In this document: in pieces, positions 8,205 to 16,110 of the stretch | How the letters are laid out: every line of letters begins with the position of its first letter | How positions within the stretch are numbered: position 1 is the first letter of the stretch | Made by a program: the position numbers and the translations under genes | Source of the DNA: Proteobacteria bacterium UBA7447 | Lineage (GTDB): Bacteria; Pseudomonadota; Gammaproteobacteria; Arenicellales; UBA868 | NCBI GenBank assembly: GCA_002477475.1 | Contig: DLPX01000090.1 | Coordinates: 1-31,414 of the forward strand | Length of the DNA: 31,414 nucleotides | Reading direction: 5' to 3' | The notes under the pieces: model-generated | What the model was told of the DNA's origin: nothing | The model's input: the letters and a program-made list of their open reading frames with translations, nothing else | Databases searched by the model: none

Positions 8205-9365
8205 GTGTCCCGACTGAACGTCATCCATCCTGATGGGGAGTCAGCACCGTTTCTGCGCGGCGTCCTGACCCGCTCTTTGCAGAAAGTGGGCCTGACCTTC
8301 AGTGAGGCCTACGAGATCGCGTCAGCGGTCAAAAACCAGTTGGCAGCCAAAGAGGACATAACCTCCAACGACATTACCGAGGCCGTTTGCAGCACCCTGC
8401 TTGAGGAATCTGGACCGGAGATGGTCGAGCGCTATCGACTCACCAAGGTCGGTCCCGCCTGGATTCGGATCAATGAAAAGGATCGGGACGGGATGTGGTT
8501 CTCCCGCACCATATTTCGGCATCGTCTAGAGATCTGCGGAATACCAGAAAGCCTCTCTGAACGTCTCGTTCGGGATACCCATGATCGACTGACCCAGGAC
8601 TATTCACAGGGCATTGATCGGCAGGCGCTGCACGAACTCGCCTGCGAGATGGTGAAGCGCGAAGCGGGAGAACTGTTTGCCGATTATCTTGACGCCTGGC
8701 ACCGGCTGCGGCAATCCAACCGGACGCTCGTCATTCTTATCGGCGGGACACCTGGAGTGGGCAAAAGTCATGCGGCCTCGTTGCTTGCGAGCCGACTCAA
8801 TATCTCACGAACCGCCTCTACCGATATGTTCCGGGAAGTCATGCGCTCTTTACGTCCTCCTGAGATCGCACCAGAACTGCACTACTCAAGTTTCGAGGCA
8901 TGGAAGGCCGTAAACAATCCTCCATCGAACAGCTATACCATCGAGACATTGAGGACGGGCTTCAACCGACAGGCAGACGAAATTGAAGTAGCGCTCCATG
9001 CGCTACTCGCTCGCTCACAACGCGAACAGTTCTCTACGATCGTTGAGGGTGTGCATGTCAGGCCTTCGATCATCAAGGGCTTTACCCTGCCGCCCGATGC
9101 CGTCGTGGTGCCTTTGCTGATCGCTGCAGACCGTGCAAGAACCCTCAAGGCTTTTTTCAGAGGCCGCGCGATTTCCGCTCCCAGGCGCGGGAGGAAGCAC
9201 TATCTCGATAATATCGAAGCAATATGGGACCTGCAGACACTGCTCGTTTCTGATGCCGAAACGAATGGTGTTCCTATCGTCGTCAACGAGGCGGAGGGGG
9301 GTAGCATGATGACGCGGATGTACTCGTTGATCTCAGCGGCGGTACTAAAGGCCTCTCCTCTCTAA
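8205..9365 (+). CDS. 2-phosphoglycerate kinase-like P-loop protein with tandem ATP-cone-like regions
   Basis: This 386-residue protein starts with GTG. Residues about 13-80 (PFLRGVLTRSLQKVG...DITEAVCSTLLEE) look like an ATP-cone. Residues about 98-165 (WFSRTIFRHRLEICG...ALHELACEMVKRE) repeat the same pattern. A kinase domain follows with Walker A GGTPGVGKS at 180-188, then TASTDMFREVMRSL and VEGVHVRPSII. This combination is known from archaeal 2-phosphoglycerate kinases, which make 2,3-bisphosphoglycerate on the way to the cyclic osmolyte/thermoprotectant. Bacterial homologues have no firmly assigned role. The gene lies alone between a divergent dehydrogenase gene and a downstream methyltransferase gene. 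The kinase assignment is good. The substrate is inferred from the family name only. Confidence 0.8.
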   Translation: MSRLNVIHPDGESAPFLRGVLTRSLQKVGLTFSEAYEIASAVKNQLAAKEDITSNDITEAVCSTLLEESGPEMVERYRLTKVGPAWIRINEKDRDGMWFSRTIFRHRLEICGIPESLSERLVRDTHDRLTQDYSQGIDRQALHELACEMVKREAGELFADYLDAWHRLRQSNRTLVILIGGTPGVGKSHAASLLASRLNISRTASTDMFREVMRSLRPPEIAPELHYSSFEAWKAVNNPPSNSYTIETLRTGFNRQADEIEVALHALLARSQREQFSTIVEGVHVRPSIIKGFTLPPDAVVVPLLIAADRARTLKAFFRGRAISAPRRGRKHYLDNIEAIWDLQTLLVSDAETNGVPIVVNEAEGGSMMTRMYSLISAAVLKASPL

Positions 9366-9405
9366 AGTCCGCGCTCTCTTTCGATGCATCAGGGTTTGGG
9401 CTAAC

Positions 9406-9435
9406 ATACGACCTGCGGTCTCCCGCAGTTCGTAT
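9406..9435 (+). terminator. Strong 30-nt hairpin between kinase and methyltransferase genes
   Basis: ATACGA-c-CTGCGG, loop TCTC, CCGCAG-t-TCGTAT forms a near-perfect stem of 12 base pairs with one C/T mismatch. It begins about 40 bases after the kinase stop codon and lies 80 bases before the methyltransferase start. No T-run follows on either strand, so it is not a standard intrinsic terminator. It could protect mRNA 3' ends or separate expression of the two genes. Confidence 0.45.
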
Positions 9436-9515
9436 CAAATTCTCAACCGCAATGCTGAATCGCTAGCCCTGTCGACTGCTCCAGAACAGCCCCTGCATCG
9501 TCCACTAGAAAATTT

Positions 9516-10370
9516 ATGAGCAAAAAGAACAAACGAAGTAAAAATTCCCGTCATCACGACCCGCTGGCGGCTCGTATACGCCAGGCTGATCAAGCGGACC
9601 GGCATATCCTCTATGAGCGCGCAGTGCAGTGCGTCGAATCCGAGATCGACATGGTTGATGAAACCTTTCTAAATCTGAGAGGTCGACAGGCCCGCACCCT
9701 GCGAGAAGATTTTTGCGGAACCGCCAATACAAGCTGCGAGTGGGTTCGGCGGCGGGCAGACAACTTGGCGTGGGGAGTCGATCTGGACGAAGAGGTACTT
9801 GGCTGGGGCAGAAAACATAACCTGGGATCACTGACCGAAGAGGCAATGGATCGAATCCAACTTCTGCACGCTGATGTCCTGAATGTTGACACTCCTGCAA
9901 TGGATGTCGTCCTCGCAATGAACTTCAGTTATTGGATCTTCCGCACGCGGGAAGCCTTAAGAGGGTATTTCTCCCGCATCCGCGAATGCCTTGTCGATGA
10001 CGGCGTATTGTTCCTCGACTTCTACGGCGGATATGAAGCCATGCGGGAGATGGAGGAAGAAACTGATCACGATGACTTCATCTATGTCTGGGACCAGAAT
10101 CGATACAACCCGATCACGGGCGAAATGAACTGCCAGATTCATTTCAAGTTCCCGGATGGCTCACAAATGAAACAGGCCTTCACCTACGACTGGCGGCTGT
10201 GGACTCTGCCGGAAGTTCGAGAACTGCTGGAAGAGGCTGGTTTTTCGCGCGTGCTTGTCCATTGGGAGGGCACCGATGAGAAAACCCAGGAGGGAGATGG
10301 CGTCTTCACCGCCACCGAGCTAGGTGAGGCAGACGCGGCGTTTATCTGTTACCTGTCGGCCGAAAAGTAA
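9516..10370 (+). CDS. Class I SAM-dependent methyltransferase
   Basis: This 284-residue protein has a lysine-rich N-terminus (SKKNKRSKNS) and a Rossmann methyltransferase core. The motif I region reads LREDFCGTANTSCEWV, followed by WGVDLDEEVLGWG (motif II acidic residue), HADVLN and MDVVLAMNFSYWIF (motif IV), then a beta-strand DGVLFLDFYGG. The C-terminal half contains YNPITGEMNCQIHFKFPDGS, which resembles small-molecule methyltransferases, but I cannot name the substrate. It follows the kinase gene after 150 bases containing a strong hairpin, and its stop lies only seven bases from the stop of the convergent SDR gene. The ATG start is preceded by an A+T-rich AAAATTT stretch with no clear ribosome binding site. 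Confidence 0.82.
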   Translation: MSKKNKRSKNSRHHDPLAARIRQADQADRHILYERAVQCVESEIDMVDETFLNLRGRQARTLREDFCGTANTSCEWVRRRADNLAWGVDLDEEVLGWGRKHNLGSLTEEAMDRIQLLHADVLNVDTPAMDVVLAMNFSYWIFRTREALRGYFSRIRECLVDDGVLFLDFYGGYEAMREMEEETDHDDFIYVWDQNRYNPITGEMNCQIHFKFPDGSQMKQAFTYDWRLWTLPEVRELLEEAGFSRVLVHWEGTDEKTQEGDGVFTATELGEADAAFICYLSAEK

Positions 10371-10377
10371 CTTTCCC

Positions 10378-11169
10378 TTACCAGACTGTTTTCATCGCAC
10401 CGCCATCTACCACTAGTGTCTCGCCGGTGATGTAGGCTGCCGCATCCGACAGCAAAAAGGCGCCCGCCTGGCCAAACTCACTGGCCTCGCCAAACCGGGC
10501 CAACGGCACCGTCGCTGCCCGAGCTTTTGAAATCTCCTCATAAGGCACACCAGTTCGGTCGGCTTGGGTCTGCATCAATCCGCGCAGACGATCAGTGTTG
10601 ATCGCCCCCGGCACCAGATTGTTGACCCGGATTCCTTCGGCCGCCAACTGTTGCGAAAGGCTTTTGGCGAGACTCGTCACACCTGAACGCATCACGTTCG
10701 ACAGGAGCAGCATGTCGATCGGCTCTTTGACTGATGATGATGTGACCGTCACGATTGACCCCCCGCCCCTCTCGCGCATGGAAGGCAGCACTGACCGAAT
10801 CATCCGAACCGCGCTTAGCAATGTCAGTTCATAAGCTGACTGCCAGGCTTCGTCGTCAAAATCATCAAACAGGCCAGCCGGAGGACCTCCCGCGTTGACA
10901 ACAAGACCATCGACACCTCCAAATTCAGCAATCGTAGCGTCCCGCCACCTGGCGATCGACTTTTCATCCCGTGCATCAAAAACGCAGGAGATGACATCAG
11001 CGCCGGTCTCTTCGCGAAGCCGTTGCGCACTCTCGTGAACCCGCGGTTCAGTTGGCGCCGCAATGGAGACCCGTGCCCCCTCTTTCGCTACCTGGTCTGC
11101 AATGCCGTATCCCAGGCCGCGACTTGCCGCAGCCACCATGATGCTTTTTCCTTTAAGACCCAGGTCCAT
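10378..11169 (-). CDS. Atypical short-chain dehydrogenase/reductase lacking the YxxxK motif
   Basis: This is a 263-residue SDR fold. The cofactor loop reads AAASRGLGYG, so the first glycine of the usual TGxxxGxG is replaced. NAGGPP matches the NNAG motif and TSSS supplies the usual serine. Where YxxxK should stand, the sequence is LLLSNVMRSGV, so the catalytic Tyr and Lys are absent. The end, VDGGAMKTVW, is typical of SDRs. A known subgroup annotated as beta-ketoacyl-ACP-reductase-like SDRs shows the same departures, and its reaction is not established. It is convergent with the methyltransferase gene and divergent from the small gene at 11305. It may bind NAD(P) with altered chemistry or act as a binding protein. 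Confidence 0.85.
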   Translation of the reverse strand: MDLGLKGKSIMVAAASRGLGYGIADQVAKEGARVSIAAPTEPRVHESAQRLREETGADVISCVFDARDEKSIARWRDATIAEFGGVDGLVVNAGGPPAGLFDDFDDEAWQSAYELTLLSAVRMIRSVLPSMRERGGGSIVTVTSSSVKEPIDMLLLSNVMRSGVTSLAKSLSQQLAAEGIRVNNLVPGAINTDRLRGLMQTQADRTGVPYEEISKARAATVPLARFGEASEFGQAGAFLLSDAAAYITGETLVVDGGAMKTVW

Positions 11170-11281
11170 ATCTTTAACTGACTCCTCTGAACGTGTATCG
11201 ATTTAAAGCTGGCTTTCTACCGGCATGATGCGGGAAATCCAGGCAACCGTTTTTCGCCACAAACCGGCATCTGGCTCCTTA

Positions 11282-11287
11282 TATAAT
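11282..11287 (+). promoter_or_regulatory. Probable -10 box for the small gene-hisN-TPR operon
   Basis: TATAAT is a perfect consensus -10 hexamer, 17 bases before the ATG at 11305. The -35 region (near 11259, ACAAAC) is poor, so this promoter may depend on an activator. Transcription starting near 11294 would leave a leader of only about ten bases. Confidence 0.5.
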
Positions 11288-11304
11288 GCGCCTCACCATA
11301 TGCG

Positions 11305-11568
11305 ATGTCGAGCCACTCCTGCACATATTCCGGGATCCAAAAAAAAGAAATCCACATCGACTTCCTTTATATAGACAGTGACGGCCTCGAGGTGATCTTC
11401 AAATTATCCCTTTCCCGCGAAACAGCAAATGGCGTTCTTTACGCAAAATTCAAAAAAGTCTCTGCGCATTTTGAAATCGTTGACAATGCCCCTCGAATGA
11501 TCGGATTTGGTGGGCGCAAAAAAATCCTGCAAGAGGTGGATCTGTCTCGCCTGGATGCGCAACAATAA
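11305..11568 (+). CDS. Small unrecognised protein (87 aa)
   Basis: This 87-residue frame begins shortly after a consensus -10 box and ends 11 bases before hisN, so position favours a real gene. The sequence alternates hydrophobic and charged residues (EIHIDFLYIDSDGLEVIFKL, then YAKFKKVSAHFEIVD), which suggests a small beta-rich fold. A basic GFGGRKKILQEV segment is near the C-terminus. No signal peptide, membrane segment or cysteine pair is seen. I recognise no family. No clear ribosome binding site precedes the ATG, and the leader would be very short. An overlapping reverse frame exists but lacks supporting context. Confidence that it is translated is moderate. Confidence 0.55.
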   Translation: MSSHSCTYSGIQKKEIHIDFLYIDSDGLEVIFKLSLSRETANGVLYAKFKKVSAHFEIVDNAPRMIGFGGRKKILQEVDLSRLDAQQ

Positions 11569-11579
11569 TCCTCCCGACC

Positions 11580-12368
11580 ATGCCCACTCCAGACTTATCC
11601 GAATTCGCTGATTTCGCAGCGACAATCGCCGCCGAAGCACGAGACATCGGACAGAAATATTTTCGTCAGCCCCATGATGTCTCGAGTAAATCGGATGGCA
11701 CCCCCGTGACCATCGCAGATCTTGAAATCGAACAAAGAGCGCGGTTATTGATTGCTGAACAGTATCCTGACCACGGCGTGTACGGAGAAGAAGAAGGAGG
11801 AGAAGACAATACTCATTCCGAGTGGTTATGGGTAATCGATCCGATCGATGGCACCAAGAGTTTCGCCACGGGGAAGCGGACTTTTGGATGCCTGATTGCG
11901 CTCCTTCAAGATCGCAAACCGGTATTAGGCATCATTGATATGCCCTCTCTGGACGAACGCTGGCTGGGAATCAAAGATCAGCCCACCCTATATAACGGGC
12001 AACCCTGTCGCACTGCCAAGACGCCTTCCCTGCAAAACGCAACGCTCAACGCAACCACCCCCGATATGTTCAGTCCGGACGAGTGGTGCGTATTCTCCCG
12101 CATGAGCGAAGTCGTGCGATTCCGCCAGTTTGGTGCTGACTGCTATGCCTATGGACTGCTGGCCTGCGGATTTACCGATCTTGTGCTCGAGGCAGGGCTC
12201 GGTCGGTTTGACTATCTGGCACTGGTCCCGGTTATTGAGGGGGCGGGTGGCTGCATCAGCGACTGGCAAGGCCGCCCGCTGACCTTTGATTCGGCCGGGC
12301 AAGCGTTGGCAAGCGCCAACGAGACCTTACACGCTCGCGCTCTGGATTTTCTTGGATCAGTAATATGA
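11580..12368 (+). CDS. hisN: Histidinol-phosphatase, inositol-monophosphatase family
   Basis: This 262-residue Mg2+-dependent phosphatase has the metal-binding motifs of the family: GEEEGGE (about 63-69), WVIDPIDGTKSFATG (about 83-97) and the C-terminal GRFDYLALVPVIEGAGG. Members with this length and the DGTKSF/GRFDYLAL pattern are typically HisN, which removes phosphate from histidinol phosphate in the penultimate step of histidine synthesis. inositol-1-phosphatase or another phosphatase of the fold is the alternative. No other his genes are in the window. The stop codon overlaps the ATG of the TPR gene (ATGA), which suggests coupled translation. Confidence 0.85.
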   Translation: MPTPDLSEFADFAATIAAEARDIGQKYFRQPHDVSSKSDGTPVTIADLEIEQRARLLIAEQYPDHGVYGEEEGGEDNTHSEWLWVIDPIDGTKSFATGKRTFGCLIALLQDRKPVLGIIDMPSLDERWLGIKDQPTLYNGQPCRTAKTPSLQNATLNATTPDMFSPDEWCVFSRMSEVVRFRQFGADCYAYGLLACGFTDLVLEAGLGRFDYLALVPVIEGAGGCISDWQGRPLTFDSAGQALASANETLHARALDFLGSVI

Positions 12369-12952
12369 CTGGGCTAGGCATTATGTCTCGTACAGCAATT
12401 CTCTTTGCTGCGCTGGCAATGTGGGCGCTGTTCATAACCCCATCCGAGGCAGACCAGAATGATCCGCGGTTGGATAGACTTTTTACTGAACTTAAGTTGG
12501 CGGCTGACCAGGCGTCAGCCGACGACATCGCGTCGGAAATCTGGGCCCTGTGGCGGGAAACGGACAACCCCGTGGCGGCCCAGTCGCTTGCCGACGGCAT
12601 TGAAGCAATCAGGACGAGGCAATACCGAAGCGCTTACCGGCACTTCAGCAAGGTTATCGAGCAGGCGCCTGCCTTCGCCGAAGGCTGGAATGCCCGCGCG
12701 ACCGTTCTCTATCTGATGGGGGCCTATCGGGAATCTATCGACGACATCAGAGAAACCCTTCAACGCGAGCCGCGCCATTTTGGCGCATTGTCCGGTCTTG
12801 GACTCATCTTTCTGCAGCAGAAGCAGTTTGGCCCGGCTGCAGCTGCGTTCCGGGATGCGCTTCTCATCAATCCGCACCTTCCCCGCATACACGCCGCCAT
12901 TGACGAGCTGGAATCCCGACAAAGATCGATCGATGAAAAAAACGCAATCTGA
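12365..12952 (+). CDS. Exported tetratricopeptide-repeat protein
   Basis: This 195-residue protein has a hydrophobic N-terminal segment (about 8-25, RTAILFAALAMWALFI) followed by SEADQ, a likely signal peptide, so it would act in the periplasm. About three TPR units follow: SAYRHFSKVIEQAPAFAEGW, NARATVLYLMGAYRESIDDI and the GALSGLGLIFLQQKQF segment that ends in INPHLPRIHAAI. TPR proteins provide protein-protein contacts, and the partner is unknown. The first ATG overlaps the hisN stop. A second ATG at 12383 would remove six residues and give a more compact signal peptide. The gene ends two bases before the stop of the convergent esterase gene. Confidence 0.82.
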   Translation: MTGLGIMSRTAILFAALAMWALFITPSEADQNDPRLDRLFTELKLAADQASADDIASEIWALWRETDNPVAAQSLADGIEAIRTRQYRSAYRHFSKVIEQAPAFAEGWNARATVLYLMGAYRESIDDIRETLQREPRHFGALSGLGLIFLQQKQFGPAAAAFRDALLINPHLPRIHAAIDELESRQRSIDEKNAI

Positions 12953-12954
12953 AT

Positions 12955-13638
12955 TCAGTTGTCGCCCGGCCAAACCCGCGCGTTCAGCCAGGCTGATAAA
13001 TCTCTGACCTCTTCGGGCGTGACGGTATGCGGCATTGGATAGGTGTGCCACGACACATCGCAGCCGTTGTCCTCAAGCACCTGCCTGCTGCTCTCCCCTA
13101 ACGCCAGCACGAGAACGGGATCAAAAAGTCCGTGGGCAAGAAAGACCGGCGTCGGAATAGCGCCCTTTTCTGCTGACTCCGGAAACGTTCCCGAAAGCGG
13201 CAGATAGGTTGAAAGCCCAACAATCCCGCCCAACGGTTCCTCGCAACCAAAGCCATAGTGCAGGGCCACCGCACCTCCCTGGGAAAAACCTCCCACCACT
13301 ATTCGGGATCGAGAAATGCCTCGTCCCTCTTCCCGACGGACCAGGGACTCAACAATGCCCGCCGCCTCGGAAAGACCCGCCACGTCCTCCTGCTTGACGA
13401 TTTCCATGCCGGTCAGATCGTACCAGCCCCGCATGATCATGCCCCCGTTAAGCGTAATGGGTCGTTCGGGCGCATTGGGAAGGATGAAACGAACCGGCAG
13501 CCCCGAGGGGAAATCCAGCATATTGGGCAGATCCTTGAAGTCGTTACAGTCGGCGCCGAGGCCATGAAGCCAGATAACCGAAAACACTGGCGCCGCGCCC
13601 GTTTCTATTTCAAGGGGGTTAGAAAAAAGGTCACTCAT
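12955..13638 (-). CDS. Carboxylesterase/phospholipase of the alpha/beta hydrolase fold
   Basis: This 227-residue protein matches the phospholipase/carboxylesterase family of small cytosolic serine esterases. It has the oxyanion-hole segment IWLHGLGADCNDF near the N-terminus, the FILPNAPERP strand, the nucleophile elbow GGFSQGGA, an aspartate in HGLFDPVL, and the catalytic histidine in MPHTVTPEE. The order Ser-Asp-His is complete. I chose the ATG at 13638, which gives the usual start just before the first strand. A TTG at 13677 would add 13 residues of non-typical sequence. The natural substrate is not predictable. It is convergent with the TPR gene and divergent from the dehydratase gene. Confidence 0.9.
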   Translation of the reverse strand: MSDLFSNPLEIETGAAPVFSVIWLHGLGADCNDFKDLPNMLDFPSGLPVRFILPNAPERPITLNGGMIMRGWYDLTGMEIVKQEDVAGLSEAAGIVESLVRREEGRGISRSRIVVGGFSQGGAVALHYGFGCEEPLGGIVGLSTYLPLSGTFPESAEKGAIPTPVFLAHGLFDPVLVLALGESSRQVLEDNGCDVSWHTYPMPHTVTPEEVRDLSAWLNARVWPGDN

Positions 13639-13744
13639 GTTGACAACCCGGTAATGTTTAGTTGATTGTAACGGCAAAGATTGCGTTTACTCGACCCGGC
13701 TCAGGCGGGGTTGATGGGCTTTTAAACACCAACCGGATTTCACC

Positions 13745-14710
13745 TTGTCTCTGCCATTACCAACCTACGAAGACGTTCTTGCAGCTGCGGACCGGCTAAA
13801 AGGAGTAGCACACAAGACGCCCGCGCTACGCGACACGCCCATCGATAGCAAGGTGGGTGCCGCGGTCATTTTTAAGTGTGAAAACCTGCAACGTATCAAC
13901 GCTTTTAAATTTCGCGGCGCCTGGAACGCAATCAGTCAGCTAAGTGAGGCTGATCGACGTAAAGGTGTGATCACCCACTCCTCCGGAAATCATGCCCAGG
14001 CGGTTGCTCTGGCCGGGAGTCTGCTCGACATTGAAACCACAATCGTCATGCCCCAGGATGCTCCGCAGGCGAAACTCTCGGGCACAAAACGGTACGCGAC
14101 ACGGGTAATCACCTATGACCCGAAAACAACCAAGCGTGAAGCACTCTGCCAGGAGCTGATTGTTGAGCATGACTACGTCCTCATCCCGCCTTTTGATCAT
14201 CCGCATATCATCGCCGGCCAAGGGACTGCGGCAATGGAACTCATTCGGAGAACCGGCCCTATTGAGACCTTGCTTGTGCCCTGTGGAGGAGGAGGTCTTT
14301 TAAGTGGCAGTATTCTGAGTGCGCAAGCGCTTTCGCCTGAATGCAAAGTTATTGGTGTCGAACCCGAAAATGCCGATGATGCCGTCCAGTCGTTTCGAAC
14401 GGGCCAGCTACAAAGAATCGAGAACCCCCAGACGATTGCAGACGGAACCCGGACCGAATGTCTTGGCGAACTGACCTTTGAAATCATTCGTCAGAAAGTG
14501 CATGACATGGTGAGCGTCTCTGAAGCAACGATTGCACTGGCCACGCGCACACTGTTTGAAGATGCCCGGGTGGTAGCAGAGCCATCCGGAGCCCTCGGGC
14601 TTGCGGCCCTGCTCAGCGGTGCTGTTCAGGCGAAAGGACGCGTTGGCGTCATCCTCAGCGGCGGCAACATCGATCCCGCGCTGATGGCGACGATTTTGAA
14701 AGATTCCTGA
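13745..14710 (+). CDS. PLP-dependent threonine/serine dehydratase
   Basis: This 321-residue fold-type II PLP enzyme deaminates L-threonine and/or L-serine to 2-oxobutyrate or pyruvate. The Schiff-base lysine is in NAFKFRGAWNA (Lys55). The substrate/carboxylate loop is SSGNHAQAVA, the phosphate-binding glycine loop is CGGGGLLSG, and the C-terminal SGGNI contacts the pyridine ring. It lacks the ACT-like regulatory domain of biosynthetic IlvA, so it is the short catabolic type, and serine racemase or hydroxyaspartate lyase activity is possible. The start is TTG, with no ribosome binding site seen and no better in-frame start nearby. It is convergent with the rodZ-like gene. Confidence 0.88.
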   Translation: MSLPLPTYEDVLAAADRLKGVAHKTPALRDTPIDSKVGAAVIFKCENLQRINAFKFRGAWNAISQLSEADRRKGVITHSSGNHAQAVALAGSLLDIETTIVMPQDAPQAKLSGTKRYATRVITYDPKTTKREALCQELIVEHDYVLIPPFDHPHIIAGQGTAAMELIRRTGPIETLLVPCGGGGLLSGSILSAQALSPECKVIGVEPENADDAVQSFRTGQLQRIENPQTIADGTRTECLGELTFEIIRQKVHDMVSVSEATIALATRTLFEDARVVAEPSGALGLAALLSGAVQAKGRVGVILSGGNIDPALMATILKDS

Positions 14711-14771
14711 GGCGCTCGAGCAGACAAAAGGCGCCGTGATGGATGGGCCGACAAAACTCCGAAAGTGAGTC

Positions 14772-15293
14772 TCAGTTTTGCGTATTCAACGGGATGGAAA
14801 TTGTGCTGGAGCTTTCAGAATCTTTCGCGGCATCACGATTTAGCTCCTGAAATGTGGGCAGCAGGCCGCTAAACCACCAGGCAGCCAAAATACCGGCCAG
14901 GATCAAAATCGAAATCAAGGCCGTTTTGCGCCAGCTCTTCTTCTGTGAAGTCGAGAACTTTAGCCACTGGCGCCCCTTTTTATCCTTAAAGGCCTCTTTG
15001 CCGAGGATCGGCACTACCGAACCGATGCTCTCTCCCTGGGCGTCATCGGCTCCAGCCAGAACCGTCGACTCATCAATCTCCATCAACCGTGCATAGGCGC
15101 GAAGGTAGCCCCGAACAAAGGTAGGGCCAGGGAGGGCTTCGGTATCACCGGACTCCAGTGCCCTCACCATCTCGACGGTCAGATTGAGATTTGCGGCAAC
15201 GTCTTCCACCGACCAGCGATATCCCTGGCGGGCGTTTCGTAACTGCTCTCCGGGAGAGAGATTACGGGTTTGCGGACTTGGTGTGTCAGCCAT
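14772..15293 (-). CDS. Short RodZ-like membrane protein with HTH domain
   Basis: RodZ links the MreB cytoskeleton to the membrane and affects rod shape. Residues about 12-80 form the Xre-like helix-turn-helix domain typical of RodZ (GEQLRNARQGYRWSVEDVAANLNL...PGPTFVRGYLRAYARLM). A basic juxtamembrane stretch (TSQKKSWRK) and one membrane segment at about 124-144 follow. The protein ends only about 28 residues later at residue 173, so the usual large periplasmic RodZ domain is absent. No downstream frame continues it, so this looks like a natural short form rather than a simple frameshift. It lies 72 bases after yigI on the same strand. A truncated paralogue is also possible if a full rodZ exists elsewhere. 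Confidence 0.78.
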   Translation of the reverse strand: MADTPSPQTRNLSPGEQLRNARQGYRWSVEDVAANLNLTVEMVRALESGDTEALPGPTFVRGYLRAYARLMEIDESTVLAGADDAQGESIGSVVPILGKEAFKDKKGRQWLKFSTSQKKSWRKTALISILILAGILAAWWFSGLLPTFQELNRDAAKDSESSSTISIPLNTQN

Positions 15294-15365
15294 AGGAAGA
15301 CAGCCCTTCTTTACTGCTTGGCCTGGCCTTATTATCGCTTCAAATGCAGATTTTTGTTTAGGCGC

Positions 15366-15836
15366 TCACGATATGCTGTAAGCACCGGTCCCGACAGCGA
15401 TAAGTGATTCTTCTTCGTTGTGCAGTTCCATGCGCGTAACAACAACTTTCCGACCGGCGCGAAGCACAAAGCCTTTGGCCGAAAAGGTCTTGCCCAGACC
15501 AGGCCTGAGGTAATCCACCCGAAGATCTATCGTGCCCAACCGGGAGAATTTGTCTGCCTCGTCTTCAAGCGACTGCACCCCCTCGCGTCGAAGCAAGGCA
15601 ATAAACGCAACCAACCCCCCCACAACGTCGAGAACGCTCGAGATCACGCCTCCATGCAGATTCCCCCGCGTGAAGTTTCCAATGAGCTCATCGCGCATAT
15701 CAAAGCGTACGACCACGTCTGATTCCCCCAGGCGCTCCATACGAAGACCTAAAACCTGATTAAATGGGATACGCTCTTCAAAAACCCGCGCGGCGTCCAA
15801 CAAGGCCTGCGGTGATACTTGTGGGGTTTCTGTCAA
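15366..15836 (-). CDS. yigI: Acyl-CoA thioesterase, YigI family
   Basis: This 156-residue hotdog-fold thioesterase closely resembles E. coli YigI. It shares the stretches PFNQVLGLRMER, GNFTRGNLHGGVISSVLDVVGG, RLGTIDLRVDYLRPG and RMELHNEEESLIAVG. YigI hydrolyses medium- and long-chain acyl-CoA. HGGVISSVLD is the hotdog helix that carries the catalytic acidic residue. There is no signal peptide, so it is cytosolic. It precedes the rodZ-like gene on the same strand and is divergent from tRNA-Ala, with a 161-base gap that must hold both promoters. Confidence 0.9.
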   Translation of the reverse strand: MTETPQVSPQALLDAARVFEERIPFNQVLGLRMERLGESDVVVRFDMRDELIGNFTRGNLHGGVISSVLDVVGGLVAFIALLRREGVQSLEDEADKFSRLGTIDLRVDYLRPGLGKTFSAKGFVLRAGRKVVVTRMELHNEEESLIAVGTGAYSIS

Positions 15837-15997
15837 GATGGCTCCTTACTGATTGGGATTTTTGCTTGGGGACGTCACGCGCTCAGATACGAGTTTTATT
15901 TCACGCTCGATTATCCCTCAAAAGGTGGAATGTCCGAGAAATCGTGAGATAGAATTAGCAGGGCCGTTTCTTGCTGGCGAAGCGGCATGTACACCAT

Positions 15998-16073
<76 letters not shown>

Positions 16074-16110
16074 ATTCCCTCCCGCCAATCGATCAACGCC
16101 ACAGAGGTCT

